From positions 1 to 53,797 of the IMG/VR virus record IMGVR_UViG_3300020469_003502: a stretch of 53,797 nucleotides of DNA. One strand, written 5' to 3'. This DNA is from a virus. This document shows positions 20,201-26,582 of the stretch, in pieces. Position 1 is the first letter of the stretch; each line of letters begins with the position of its first letter. The notes under the pieces were generated by a model. It did no database searches. It was not told the DNA's origin and saw only the letters and a list, made by a program, of their open reading frames with translations. A program made the position numbers and the translations under genes.

Positions 20201-22543
20201 CTACCTGAATTTTGGGATCAAGCTGTTGAAGATGGAACAGTAATTGACGGACAAGAAGCAAGCGGAGAAGCATACTTTACAATAATTAATAATGAAAAAG
20301 TATACAATTGGACACAGCAAAATTATTATAATCCAAAAACAAGACGTGACGAAGTTGTATATTACTTCTGGGTTAAGAATAAACTTAACTATAGCGGTAT
20401 TAGACAATATAATGTAAGTCAGATTTCACAGATACTTAAGAATCCAAGTGCATTTAATATTGCCTGGGCGGCACCTTCATTGTCTAATCAGCTATTGTTA
20501 AACAATATAAGCAACTTCGTAACAAAAAATACTGTAGTACAAGTAACCAAAAACTATACTAATACAAACAGTATGCCATTAAATGATTGGACACTGCTAG
20601 GCGAAGATGATCCTAATTGTTACATTCCAGAATACTTGCATATTAAAATGCGTGATAGTTTAGCTGGTTTTAATAATCATACAGTTGATGCAACTTACTC
20701 AACTTGGAATAATAGCACAAGTTACTTGGTAAATGCTGTAGTAGAACGAAACGGCAAATACTACATAAGTCGACAATCATCTAATCAAAACTATGATCCA
20801 TTATTAGATTCAGCAATGACATATTGGCAACAAATTTATGATTACACATTTGATAATACCACACAAGTAGATGATATTAAAATTTGGAGAGGTCAACACC
20901 TACCAGACTATAACTTACATCCATACAATAGATACGGACATCTAGTTAGACCAAGACAAAGTTTGTTTAGAGATTTACCTGAAGCAAGACAAAATTTTGT
21001 ATACACAGTAAATGACTTACTAGGCGAAGTTAATTTAATTGACGAAGTAGTAAATTGGAAAAACTGTTTCCACGCTACATTCACAAAAGGTAACGTAACA
21101 TATAATATTAAAGATTATGTAACACTAGTTGACTGGTATCTAGTAGAAAAAGATGCAGACGGAAATGTAACATACGAATTTAATCCAAATACTATAGCAG
21201 ATTTTACTTTTGATAGTGACACAGAACGTTTAGATTTTACAGGTAACATTCCAGATGGTAGTTATATATTAATCAAGTACAATCAAGGCAACGATGGATT
21301 AAACAGACAAAGAATGCTTTTTGTAACAGGCGGATTAGACAAACTAGTAAGTATGGAGAAAGCCACAGTTAAGCTCAGTGAAGAACTTTGGTTAGAAAGC
21401 AAGTTCGGACACGGTTTTGATGCAGGCGGATTTGGTATACTTCCATATGACAGTGGAGCAAATGATGTAATAGGCAAACTAATGGATCTATTACGCAGTG
21501 AAATTTTTGTACATAGACACAAGGTAATGTATAATAAAATGTGGTTTAAATTATTATACGGTGCAATTTTACAAAACACAACGGATGATTTTGCTTTCAA
21601 AACCAGTTATGTAAAATTAAAAGTAAAACACCCACTGCTAACAAATAAAACAACATATCAGAGATATCCAATAAGTGTTGTGGAAGATTACTTTAATAGC
21701 ATCAAGCCATTCCATACAAAGCTATTAGATCTCACTGAAAGCAACACACACATAGAAGCAACTATGGCAGAAATTGACGAAGTGTCCAGACAGACTGCTA
21801 TTACTATGATATACAATGACCATACTGAGTGTGCTTGGAATGGTGATGAGATACTAGAAGGTGGACTGTTTACAACTGATATGGAAACTACTGCTAGTAA
21901 TATTGACCAAAGCGGGTTTACTACACTGGATTCAAGTTATGATAATATTGCAGATGGTGATATATTTGCTAATCCACGATATCAATACTGTGACGGTGAA
22001 TTATACAAAACTGATTTTACAGAAAATATTGCAATTGCTGTACAAACAAATGCAAGTGGAAATAGCTTGACATCTGACAGTAGAGCATATAGAATGAGTA
22101 CATACATGCCAAATAACATTCAAGTGAGTAATGTTATTGTGGATGCAAACAAAACAACTACCACAGCCGCAGTAACTGGTTTAGATACAACTATTCCCGT
22201 AGCAGATGCAACTAAACTAGATAATCCAAGTACAGTAATTGGTGTAGGCGAAATACCTGGAGTTGTTTATATAGGAAGTGAACGAATAGAATACCGTGCA
22301 GTAAGTGGAAATAACTTGCTATTTTGCACAAGAGGTACACTAGGTACTAGTGGAAAAGCACATGCTAGTGGTGCAACTGTAGTAAACAGTGGCGAAACTA
22401 CACGTATTCCAATACTGGAAAAGTTCTCTGATTACGGAGATAACTTACGAACAGCATACAATGACAGTGGTACAAGTTTAAGTGCCACAGGAATCTCACC
22501 TGAACACGCATTTATTCGAAATGCAGGGCAAGGATCGATATAA
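11273..22543 (+). CDS. Giant gp7-like baseplate wedge protein (3756 residues)
   Basis: This is the largest gene in the window, directly following gp6 (TAATG overlap), where gp7 is expected; T4 gp7 has 1032 residues. The N-terminal 170 residues, with FLPN-like and INYDMFINYHRYYWV segments, resemble the conserved start of giant wedge or structural proteins of marine myophages. Recognisable modules include a GGTGYTSAPT beta unit (about 1498-1575). Others are chitin-binding-like 'WNxxxxYxxxxVVxxNGKYY ... YWxQI' units (about 2120 and 3145, perhaps one near 470) and a Ser/Thr/Asn-rich low-complexity stretch (about 2160-2440). Three tandem flagellin-IN-like repeats lie at about 2440-2634. The C-terminal domain has IPVADATKL and VVYIGSERIEYRAV. 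The sheer size and repeat content suggest an expanded peripheral baseplate that holds the fibres. The gp7 identity is from gene order and N-terminal likeness. Confidence 0.75.
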   Translation: MSERKSNPSVAPLITTPGASKKFTGTRDITGLLPNVFQTEVNKQFLDSTLEQLLSSGSLQPIKNYVGQKFLKDTVNTNYIADNRVDDNYQFVPALVNKDEANNNAVTQVLPYNDFINTLKYNEVDVNNHNKLLDEKGYTLDLPINYDMFINYHRYYWVLDVLPASKLQCTSSFDIDTIIGETTYTTPVQKNTRALTFENGMRVKFDPHTIDRFTQSSAVNTTFTATVANAETLKVYKNNVLQTFITHYTYDSVSGVVTFVTAPAVNEEVEIHTFYSKSTSGNYAVGDTYIVDGVGEPGGIKLTKQFTSGQIEGSYGDRTWINHTVYSSQEPSEFDSDRFAFDKRPFDLQEYKMTTRDYVVEQRYSEDQSAWARSNLWVHEQTIANSLIYDGYANVQDNVYAIDKYRAVRPIIEYKASIEKYNFGKKHIANVTFLIEDNTIDPTTAIVGQTAYDWNISGISTAWTQGVGGSAVGDQYYVDLGTSPNTKRTYWQCIKNHPTARNPIHGENHEYWKQITPQELENGDTILFLRNTNANYNERIFRVGGVGSSITLTEIYGASSTAISTNDKVVIINGFNTTKFDDGEEAKPFGGSEWYYNGTTWVYGQQKTHRSAGMLVELYDLDGVLLSNTTKYPENNFTGACIFDYVHNDSNPMDEALGFSPSYADYGNSPGLNFSMPFLSTRLTYTRVSSDGLRSLNQEIQGAYYYKDLSGVAYNGWSILRNGQPVKRTISKTVTTENSTQSMIFNLGYTDFATDRHITMFKRNTYIDVKTQKDTSLTNNINDVNGRLPELFFATNTTYNITTQFNQADVEFVNMDGTAIGSGLTRTAGSGNNFTIVVASPTVNAIKYRLSALPNSFGVIYFNTIANDTNIKVYKNREETDNYTLSNNILTINGGLAVDDIYEVEYHTHNAYSDSAEGFQQASDTHLFNPQNNSFTNITFGDLIEHMRQQMTGIPGFNGSFFGINNYRSIPHVHEFGGTIRQQPYSTELLNQLLMDTDTNLYASIKHASSHYSMFLKKFATKAIQIHKSLDITKSTYQMVDKILQEMNLGKNKDMQFAQSDMAMYRDFESKDYSFQTTMTKVFDLPQSVNTYDDTENHVQVWVQDDDGAGNLRWRSLVKDIDYTLASNKVTITGLVTYPSSGVAKTHIRWYKRDSVSFVPNSAVKLGLIRPYTPELRSDYSVDSNGTATTNVIVRHDGSIHVRNGTEIYDRSRVGYDPVDAAIFDLECRIYNNLNATLDNIDNIKTYMPNANRANRYTWTQIQNSVVSEFNKWKVEKNYTDLQSSTYYDGSDKFTWNYSSVGPGIGGWRGLYIYHFNTDRPHTHPWEMLGHNKKPTWWDTNYSWTNATKRTALITALRFGKVNDPSVDNNFDINYNYDNYDWANNTLVTNAGVLNDPDTANVVATPSAANRQKDFVYGDWGPVEAEWRRSPEYKIAEFLSLAKTRPLIAVNNYFKVNERSTRDFSSSDKPQIYSTNSNKLDNFKNTGVSGVLQTGKIIESVIVKDGGTGYTSAPTIVINDNFGSGAILTAFVQGGSVVSVSVANAGKDYYNNPKLTLSTGSAVLETVLAESPKRYFAGLQNAVVEYAKSLSTSSKTIQTRMKSMDYNPIVKAGGFVNNNQKFMLESSQDKGRVFVPEENFTTILFNSKPTAEYFISGIKIDKVESGYKINGYDNDKMYFEYFEPNTASSSIKQTFSVDIFRYSEYNTTKSILNYNTIFTTIQEVYSFILGYGECLAQQGFTQNWRGSATNFVNYALASATDTLYLIPDNSKIIVSDGADGYFDNLESKYDGIFNINNKLGQRIQSTDLIIDRNLMIPNSDTVFKVKQSTTQIYGLRLYKTSVEHLIVFDNTTNFDDTIYDASIGQRHKRIQWNGSRTKDWNGKFYSPGFIINNNSIIPNFDTVAEQTDQYLGRTKSLTNNQISDVARFNIGYNQPTWAKDLDLDDDTLFEFVKGTYKYKGTKYALDAFLKNKGLFDGDSVGELYEEWAVRMGDFGDTRSRDTLEFELTPDLLITSPQPVRFFNTQKYDVLTDTTIDIDTKSPLLVTGTPGDYFDTRAVKTYTEAGITQEDAFANDYVSAGLPLLTEADFKVLNREGMLSFPDVINSEYDFTGDWQKPTPWETNISYKFNDQIMHNGSTWEMVDPKGYSGLTSANQPIEVVGTVSLPIVPASGGTLILDGNTISLTKSATQTTLNVINKIGTQDIATSNVVTHGSTLVLGSTSALSSTITFANSVNNVTYNNITKDGTTSNPSFTGSATKTLIIDGNTITFDDTVSTTNNITAQTALENAFNANGFSSVATLATNRINAIESLRLGYVSANSASAWTTFMTDYFNPSNAGIDLTLLLNAYNTNPAYKTQLGSLITSDVALINAKTGNSYVASAVLSGSTVIPSSDITATQNAVDNGTHMAALATWIKANPTVVFATTTVVTTISGTTFKTYTLADIVNKITAAGIANITASASSNFLRLVKTTSTPTVAFNLVISAGTANSDVGFSSVTETIAATSSVTVTTPNLTIAQVVQQINNAGISNISAVINSANTNLLQINCNASSLFVGSGTANSIVGLTQGVTPAGTTTTTSNIAPDINDIIDSINTATISGVTASNSNNRLKLTSNNAILVIGAGTSNANVGLSAQTYTASISTVSNVFNAIVSGVEVFKEMTNDPNVFSIWVADDSEFGSYNKGYQVYQTMDFGMYISNACAGPTNADDAEVTVARSPSTATQAHNLVSGDYVLIRGSTTTPSIDGIHKVTTVDLGNTAKFFIDEYIESEGKLGNIYPLRPVRFNSKAELDTVYNSKVNGIYKYNFNGVRQNNSLNKINIFVDDDGYDKSAVYTWAGDYTDANGHHNGSFTQARVGQAQTTPSTNLQVKLYDASARTSIANLEIWDPAKGIIFGFIDKEIDYKLVNDIGSYNFNTLNGEMTNINAWKDEYVGVRWWDLSTAVYLDYEQSIIEYQQTNWGRLFPGASIDVYEWTRSTVLPEFWDQAVEDGTVIDGQEASGEAYFTIINNEKVYNWTQQNYYNPKTRRDEVVYYFWVKNKLNYSGIRQYNVSQISQILKNPSAFNIAWAAPSLSNQLLLNNISNFVTKNTVVQVTKNYTNTNSMPLNDWTLLGEDDPNCYIPEYLHIKMRDSLAGFNNHTVDATYSTWNNSTSYLVNAVVERNGKYYISRQSSNQNYDPLLDSAMTYWQQIYDYTFDNTTQVDDIKIWRGQHLPDYNLHPYNRYGHLVRPRQSLFRDLPEARQNFVYTVNDLLGEVNLIDEVVNWKNCFHATFTKGNVTYNIKDYVTLVDWYLVEKDADGNVTYEFNPNTIADFTFDSDTERLDFTGNIPDGSYILIKYNQGNDGLNRQRMLFVTGGLDKLVSMEKATVKLSEELWLESKFGHGFDAGGFGILPYDSGANDVIGKLMDLLRSEIFVHRHKVMYNKMWFKLLYGAILQNTTDDFAFKTSYVKLKVKHPLLTNKTTYQRYPISVVEDYFNSIKPFHTKLLDLTESNTHIEATMAEIDEVSRQTAITMIYNDHTECAWNGDEILEGGLFTTDMETTASNIDQSGFTTLDSSYDNIADGDIFANPRYQYCDGELYKTDFTENIAIAVQTNASGNSLTSDSRAYRMSTYMPNNIQVSNVIVDANKTTTTAAVTGLDTTIPVADATKLDNPSTVIGVGEIPGVVYIGSERIEYRAVSGNNLLFCTRGTLGTSGKAHASGATVVNSGETTRIPILEKFSDYGDNLRTAYNDSGTSLSATGISPEHAFIRNAGQGSI
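15764..15990 (+). repeat. GxGYTSAPT beta module, copy in giant wedge gene
   Basis: This stretch encodes DGGTGYTSAPTIVIND and a degenerate second half (NAGKDYYNNPKLTLS) at residues about 1498-1575 of the giant protein. It is homologous by eye to the module in gp6 at 9555-9770. Confidence 0.6.
18593..19168 (+). repeat. Three tandem flagellin-IN-like protein repeats
   Basis: Three units begin with TLADIVNKITAAGI (18593), TIAQVVQQINNAGI (about 18811) and DINDIIDSINTATI (about 19021). Each then shows a '..IT/SAS..NxLxL' strand and closes with '..GTANSxVGxS/T' or '..GTSNANVGLS'. This is the pattern of the flagellin hook IN motif found in FliD and flagellins. The units are diverged at the amino-acid level, so they are old duplications rather than recent DNA repeats. 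Confidence 0.6.
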
Positions 22544-22546
22544 ATA
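22539..22546 (+). promoter_or_regulatory. Late promoter TATAAATA before the fibre genes
   Basis: This is an exact late-promoter octamer overlapping the stop codon of the giant wedge gene. The predicted transcript start is near 22552, giving a leader of about 16 bases with a GGAAAAG ribosome site before ATG 22568. It would drive the three fibre-region genes. Confidence 0.75.
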
Positions 22547-22567
22547 TTATAAATTGGAAAAGATAAA

Positions 22568-23167
22568 ATGAGTTTAGAACAAATTGAAACACCACTAATA
22601 GGCATTGAAGGACACATTAAAATATGGGATCCTGAATCAGGTGAAGTTATGGTTCGTAGACGAAATGCTGTAAACTTTGAAAATATGAGTGTATCACTCG
22701 CAGGTTTACTAGCAAATGAATCAGGATCAACAAGCACTTATGAGATTAAAACAATGCGTTTTGGAAATGGTGGTACAAGCATAGACGGATTAGGTGCAGT
22801 AACTTATAAAGCAACTAATACAAACAGTGCAAGTGGAGCACTATATAATCAAACCCACAGCACAATAATAGACGAAACAATAAGTGGTAGTGCTGATAAC
22901 AGTGTTGAAATGAGTCACACAAGTCCTAATACACACAGTGATGTAATTGCAACATGCACATTAGATTACGGAACGCCATCAGGACAAGACACAACAGACA
23001 CAGCAACAAATATGAACGATACATATGTGTTCGATGAACTAGCACTATACACAGCTAATGACACACTACTAACACATGTCATTTTCCATCCCGTACAGAA
23101 AAGTGCGAATAGAAAAATACAAGTTGTTTATACACTAAGGATAAGAAGTTCGTTTGCGGACTTATAA
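22568..23167 (+). CDS. Baseplate/tail-fibre connector structural protein, function not certain
   Basis: This 199-residue protein opens with EGHIKIWDPESGEVMVRRRN followed by AVNFENMSVSLA. This 'K.wD..tGE.....NAvn.eN' start is seen in small fibre-associated proteins of marine T4-like phages. It is followed by a beta-rich body (FGNGGTSI, FDELALYT, VIFHPVQKSANRKIQVVYT). There is no catalytic motif. It is the first gene after the third late promoter and precedes two fibre genes, so a connector or fibre-base role is likely. It takes the place of T4 gp8 to gp10 in gene order, but I cannot match it to any one of them. Confidence 0.6.
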   Translation: MSLEQIETPLIGIEGHIKIWDPESGEVMVRRRNAVNFENMSVSLAGLLANESGSTSTYEIKTMRFGNGGTSIDGLGAVTYKATNTNSASGALYNQTHSTIIDETISGSADNSVEMSHTSPNTHSDVIATCTLDYGTPSGQDTTDTATNMNDTYVFDELALYTANDTLLTHVIFHPVQKSANRKIQVVYTLRIRSSFADL

Positions 23168-23179
23168 AAGGAAATAGAG

Positions 23180-24100
23180 ATGCCATATACAATAGATTAT
23201 AGCACAAGTAGCAAAACAGCAATTGTAGTAAACGACGGAACAGTTGACACCACTACAAGTCTTAGTTTAATTGGAAAAAATTATACTAACTTTGGTGAAC
23301 TGTTAAACGAAGATTTACTACACATGTTAGAAAATTTTGCTAATGCAAGTGCTCCAACTAATCCAACTGAAGGTCAACTTTGGTACGACACTGCGAACAG
23401 TGTTTTAAAACTTTATGACAATGGTCAATGGTACACAATGGGTGCACCAGCTGGCACAACTAGAATAGAGTATAGGAATAGACAAGATACAGCAGGTGTT
23501 TATCACAAAACAATTGAATTAATTGTTGACAACAACATTGTTTCAATCACAACAGATGATACTACAGTTTGGACACCTCATGCAACAGAATTTTTAGAAG
23601 ATGGAACAACTGCCTTAACTACACAATTTGCAACTATTCAAGCAGGCATCCAAATGAATAGCACAGCAAACTACAAGTTTAGAGGTACAGCAACCAGTGC
23701 AGAATATGCTGACTTGGCAGAGCGTTATGCCGCAGACCAAGAGTATGACCCAGGTACAGTTGTTAGAATAGATAGAGGTGATGCTGAAATTACGCAAACA
23801 ACTGAAGAAGCAGATATAAATGTATTTGGAATTATCAGTACTGCACCAGGATTTGAAATGAACGCAGGGGCAGGTACAGATGCTACACATCCGTTTGTAG
23901 CATTATCAGGTCGAGTACCATGTAAAGTAGTTGGAACTATACACAAAGGTGATAGACTAGTTACTAGTAGTATACCAGGCACCGCAAGAATAGCCAATCC
24001 TACAGAACTTGCCGACTATAGAAATATTATTGGTAGGGCAATGGAAACAAAAACAACTGAAGAAGTTAGTTTAATTGAAGTAGTGGTAGGAGCAAAATAA
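23180..24100 (+). CDS. Tail fibre-like structural protein
   Basis: The 306-residue protein has an N-terminal segment (about 30-80) of NYTNFGELLNEDLLHMLENF then PTEGQLWYDT, a trimeric fibre attachment unit frequent in cyanophage and pelagiphage fibres. The C-terminal domain (about 165-300) carries ATSAEYADLAERYAAD and YDPGTVVRI. This 'yADLAE.Y..d..y.pGtVv' domain ends many phage tail fibres and resembles receptor-binding tips. A clear AAGGAA ribosome site precedes the ATG. It ends directly at the start of the next structural gene. It probably recognises or positions against the host surface. Confidence 0.75.
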   Translation: MPYTIDYSTSSKTAIVVNDGTVDTTTSLSLIGKNYTNFGELLNEDLLHMLENFANASAPTNPTEGQLWYDTANSVLKLYDNGQWYTMGAPAGTTRIEYRNRQDTAGVYHKTIELIVDNNIVSITTDDTTVWTPHATEFLEDGTTALTTQFATIQAGIQMNSTANYKFRGTATSAEYADLAERYAADQEYDPGTVVRIDRGDAEITQTTEEADINVFGIISTAPGFEMNAGAGTDATHPFVALSGRVPCKVVGTIHKGDRLVTSSIPGTARIANPTELADYRNIIGRAMETKTTEEVSLIEVVVGAK

Positions 24101-25267
24101 ATGGCTGTTAGTGCAAACCAATTAGCTGAAGCATCTCATTACAATACTGTAGCAACAACTGTCAACAAAGTTTTTGGAGACAATTATAGTACAGCCGCTG
24201 TAACAGATGCGTCAAGAATCGACACACACAAATTTGGTTGGGGAGCAACAAATGTAGCAGATGCTTTAACAGCAGGTACAAGTATAACAGCCGTAAGATT
24301 GCAAGACTTAGTTGAAAGAGCGAATGTTAGTGTAGATCATATTAATGTTACTGACAGTAATTTAGTTTTTGTAGTACCTACAAATAGATCTAATGTAACT
24401 GCGGCTACACTTGTGAGAGCAGAAGACCTAAACGTAGTAGAAGATAAATTTACCAATACAATTATAGCGAATGACGCACACGCAACAATGGATGCGGCTA
24501 ATGCTAGTGCATTAAATGCAACACCTACCAGTGGTGGCCCTTATACACGTAGTTCAACATGGAACGGACAACTAGTTGGTGAACACAAATGGACTTGGGG
24601 AAGCTACAACAAAGCAAGATACTTTTTTAATGCTGGCGGACAAGTAAGACTAGCTCTTGCAATGAGTGGTGGTAGTACAGCAGGTTATTATAACTGGAGT
24701 GATGTGATCAATGAAATGGGTGTAATGAATCTATTATGGAACAACTTTACACAAAGTAATGCAACCACATCTGGAACAAGTCAAGCAAAAGGTTTTTATA
24801 ATCTAACACAGTATTATGGTGATGGCAGTGATGCTGGAGCCACAAACGAAGGCTTACTGTTTACTTCAAATGGCGTTACACTAAGCAGAACAGTTGGCGA
24901 CAGTGGAACAAGTGGTTCAGCATATGGTTATATTACTGGTCCAGGAACGTTTGCACAATGGGGTGATTGGGCCATAATCGGCGGCACACAAAGTAATACA
25001 ATTTACGTAAGTGCCTACAGTGCTTACAGTACATATCAAAACTTAAGATTTAAAATTTATGGAAAATATGCAGATGGCGGAGCAAGTGTCATGTTAAAGT
25101 TTATCTTAGATGATTCAGCACATGCAAACGTGATTGATGGTAGTATAACACCTACATTAAGTTACTTAATGCCAGACAATATTACACAAGGCGGAGCTAC
25201 ATTTAGCGTAACTCCAGCTCCCACAGTAAGTATTACTAATAATTTAACTAGCCCTGATGATTATTAA
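24101..25267 (+). CDS. Virion structural protein, probable tail fibre/adhesin
   Basis: This 388-residue protein is rich in Thr, Ser, Asn, Ala and Gly. A helical N-terminus is followed by a long beta-rich part with aromatic-glycine patterns (VGEHKWTWGSYNKARYFFNA, YVSAYSAYSTYQNLRFKIYG). It ends with a Thr/Pro segment and SPDDY. No catalytic motif is visible. It starts the base after the preceding fibre gene ends and closes the virion block just before the next promoter. Composition and position suggest a fibre subunit or adhesin. It could be one substrate of the modification genes that follow, but that is inference. Confidence 0.6.
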   Translation: MAVSANQLAEASHYNTVATTVNKVFGDNYSTAAVTDASRIDTHKFGWGATNVADALTAGTSITAVRLQDLVERANVSVDHINVTDSNLVFVVPTNRSNVTAATLVRAEDLNVVEDKFTNTIIANDAHATMDAANASALNATPTSGGPYTRSSTWNGQLVGEHKWTWGSYNKARYFFNAGGQVRLALAMSGGSTAGYYNWSDVINEMGVMNLLWNNFTQSNATTSGTSQAKGFYNLTQYYGDGSDAGATNEGLLFTSNGVTLSRTVGDSGTSGSAYGYITGPGTFAQWGDWAIIGGTQSNTIYVSAYSAYSTYQNLRFKIYGKYADGGASVMLKFILDDSAHANVIDGSITPTLSYLMPDNITQGGATFSVTPAPTVSITNNLTSPDDY

Positions 25268-25270
25268 TAC

Positions 25271-25300
25271 TTGACAAACCATACATAAATAAGTTATAGT
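25271..25300 (+). promoter_or_regulatory. sigma70-type promoter for the modification cluster
   Basis: TTGACA (25271-25276) is followed by TATAGT (25295-25300) with an 18-base spacer. An alternative -10, TTATAG, has a 17-base spacer. The late-promoter element CATAAATA lies inside the spacer. The cluster downstream could therefore be read both early, by host holoenzyme, and late. Confidence 0.65.
25284..25291 (+). promoter_or_regulatory. Late promoter variant CATAAATA
   Basis: This element has one mismatch to TATAAATA. It lies in the 57-base gap before ATG 25325, inside the spacer of a sigma70 promoter. The predicted start is near 25297, leaving the 16-base leader repeat in the transcript. Confidence 0.55.
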
Positions 25301-25303
25301 AGC

Positions 25304-25319
25304 ATATAACTATAGGAGA
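25304..25319 (+). repeat. 16-bp leader repeat, copy 2
   Basis: This is identical to 707-722 (ATATAACTATAGGAGA) and likewise provides the ribosome-binding site of the next gene. The two copies are 24.6 kb apart. Confidence 0.7.
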
Positions 25320-25324
25320 AACTC

Positions 25325-25672
25325 ATGGACGAGAGACTCGAAAATGCACTTGAGTTTGCAAATTATCGTATTACTTTAGGCAATCAGAAGAGAACAATTA
25401 GACAACGTATGACTGTTTTATCAACAGTGCAGTACAAAACAGGCGTATTTCACGCCAATCCCACTACAATTGCATTTGTGAAAGCACTCATTGATGCAGA
25501 TAAAACTAGTGCAATTGTACTAGACACAAAAGACAATCCAATCGATATTGAAGATCTTAAAGATTTCTTAGAAAATCTATTGGGTGCTTATACAGAAGCA
25601 ACAAATGAATACAAAGTTCAATTGGATAAAGTTAAAAAAGCAAGAAATATCAAGAGCTTGATGGATTGGTAA
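25325..25672 (+). CDS. Small conserved phage protein of unknown function
   Basis: This 115-residue, mostly helical, charged protein contains MDERLENALEFANYRITLGN, FHANPTTIAFVKALID and a C-terminal run of Lys-rich helix (EYKVQLDKVKKARNIKSLMD). I have an impression of similar proteins in marine T4-like phages, but I know of no function. It has a strong ribosome site (TAGGAGA) in the shared leader. It is the first gene of the long modification transcript, only 7 bases from the first glycosyltransferase. It has no enzyme motif or membrane segment. Confidence 0.7.
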   Translation: MDERLENALEFANYRITLGNQKRTIRQRMTVLSTVQYKTGVFHANPTTIAFVKALIDADKTSAIVLDTKDNPIDIEDLKDFLENLLGAYTEATNEYKVQLDKVKKARNIKSLMDW

Positions 25673-25679
25673 TACAAGT

Positions 25680-26582
25680 ATGAAAAAAGACGGCAACGGC
25701 ATATGTATGTTTGCATACAATAACGAGCAGTTAGATTATGTAAAATTTGCAACACTAGCCGCCAAATATGTTAAAAAGAATATGAAAAATAATCAGACAT
25801 GTTTGATCACGAACGAAGGTTCTTATGACTGGATGAAAACCAGCATTGGACAAAAAGAAATTGATCGCACATTTGATTATGTTGTAGTCCAAGAACTTCA
25901 AGCGGCACAAAATATGCGTGTACATTTTGATAGTCCTTGGACAGAATTTAATGCACAGTTCAGTAATACTAACAAGCACCTCATCAATGAATATACACCG
26001 TTTGAACGCACATTACTGATTGATACAGACTTTTTAGTAATGAACGATTTCTACGATTACATATTTGATACTGATGTAGATATTAGTATGCATAGATACG
26101 CAGAATATTTAGGAGGGCAACCTCCATATCAGAATGAAATTACATTGAATCCTGGTGGTATAAACCATTGGTGGAGTACTGTAGTATATTTTGATCAAAG
26201 TCCAACTAGTAAATTATTTTTTGATATATGGAGTCATGTAAAAGATAATTGGGAATACTATAGTTTATTATATCAATTCGAGAAAAGTTTATTCAGAACA
26301 GATTACTGTGTAAGCATAGCCGCACATATGTTCAATGGATTTAACAACGACGATTTTGTACATGATTTTTTAGGGTTACCTCTATTAACACAAGATCAAA
26401 AAGACGATATTGTAAAATTCAATGATATAAATGATATTGTATTTCTTAAACACAACAGAGCAGAACCGTGGAAAAACACATTGATCAGACACACAAATGA
26501 TAATCTGCATGTAATGAACAAACGTTCGTTGGATAGACAAATGAATTTTTTGATGAAAGAGTTCGGAGAAACTAATGTCTAA
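25680..26582 (+). CDS. GT-A-like glycosyltransferase (glycogenin type)
   Basis: In the 300-residue protein, residues 5-45 form a nucleotide-binding start (GICMFAYNNEQLDYVKFATL). TLLIDTDFLV (residues 111-120) carries the DxD motif (D115-x-D117) that binds metal and UDP or NDP-sugar. VDISMHRYAEY and NPGGINHWWSTVVYFD follow in the position of the acceptor and sugar-binding loops. The protein should transfer a sugar from a nucleotide donor. Donor and acceptor are unknown. It overlaps the next glycosyltransferase by 8 bases, so both are probably made together. Confidence 0.7.
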   Translation: MKKDGNGICMFAYNNEQLDYVKFATLAAKYVKKNMKNNQTCLITNEGSYDWMKTSIGQKEIDRTFDYVVVQELQAAQNMRVHFDSPWTEFNAQFSNTNKHLINEYTPFERTLLIDTDFLVMNDFYDYIFDTDVDISMHRYAEYLGGQPPYQNEITLNPGGINHWWSTVVYFDQSPTSKLFFDIWSHVKDNWEYYSLLYQFEKSLFRTDYCVSIAAHMFNGFNNDDFVHDFLGLPLLTQDQKDDIVKFNDINDIVFLKHNRAEPWKNTLIRHTNDNLHVMNKRSLDRQMNFLMKEFGETNV

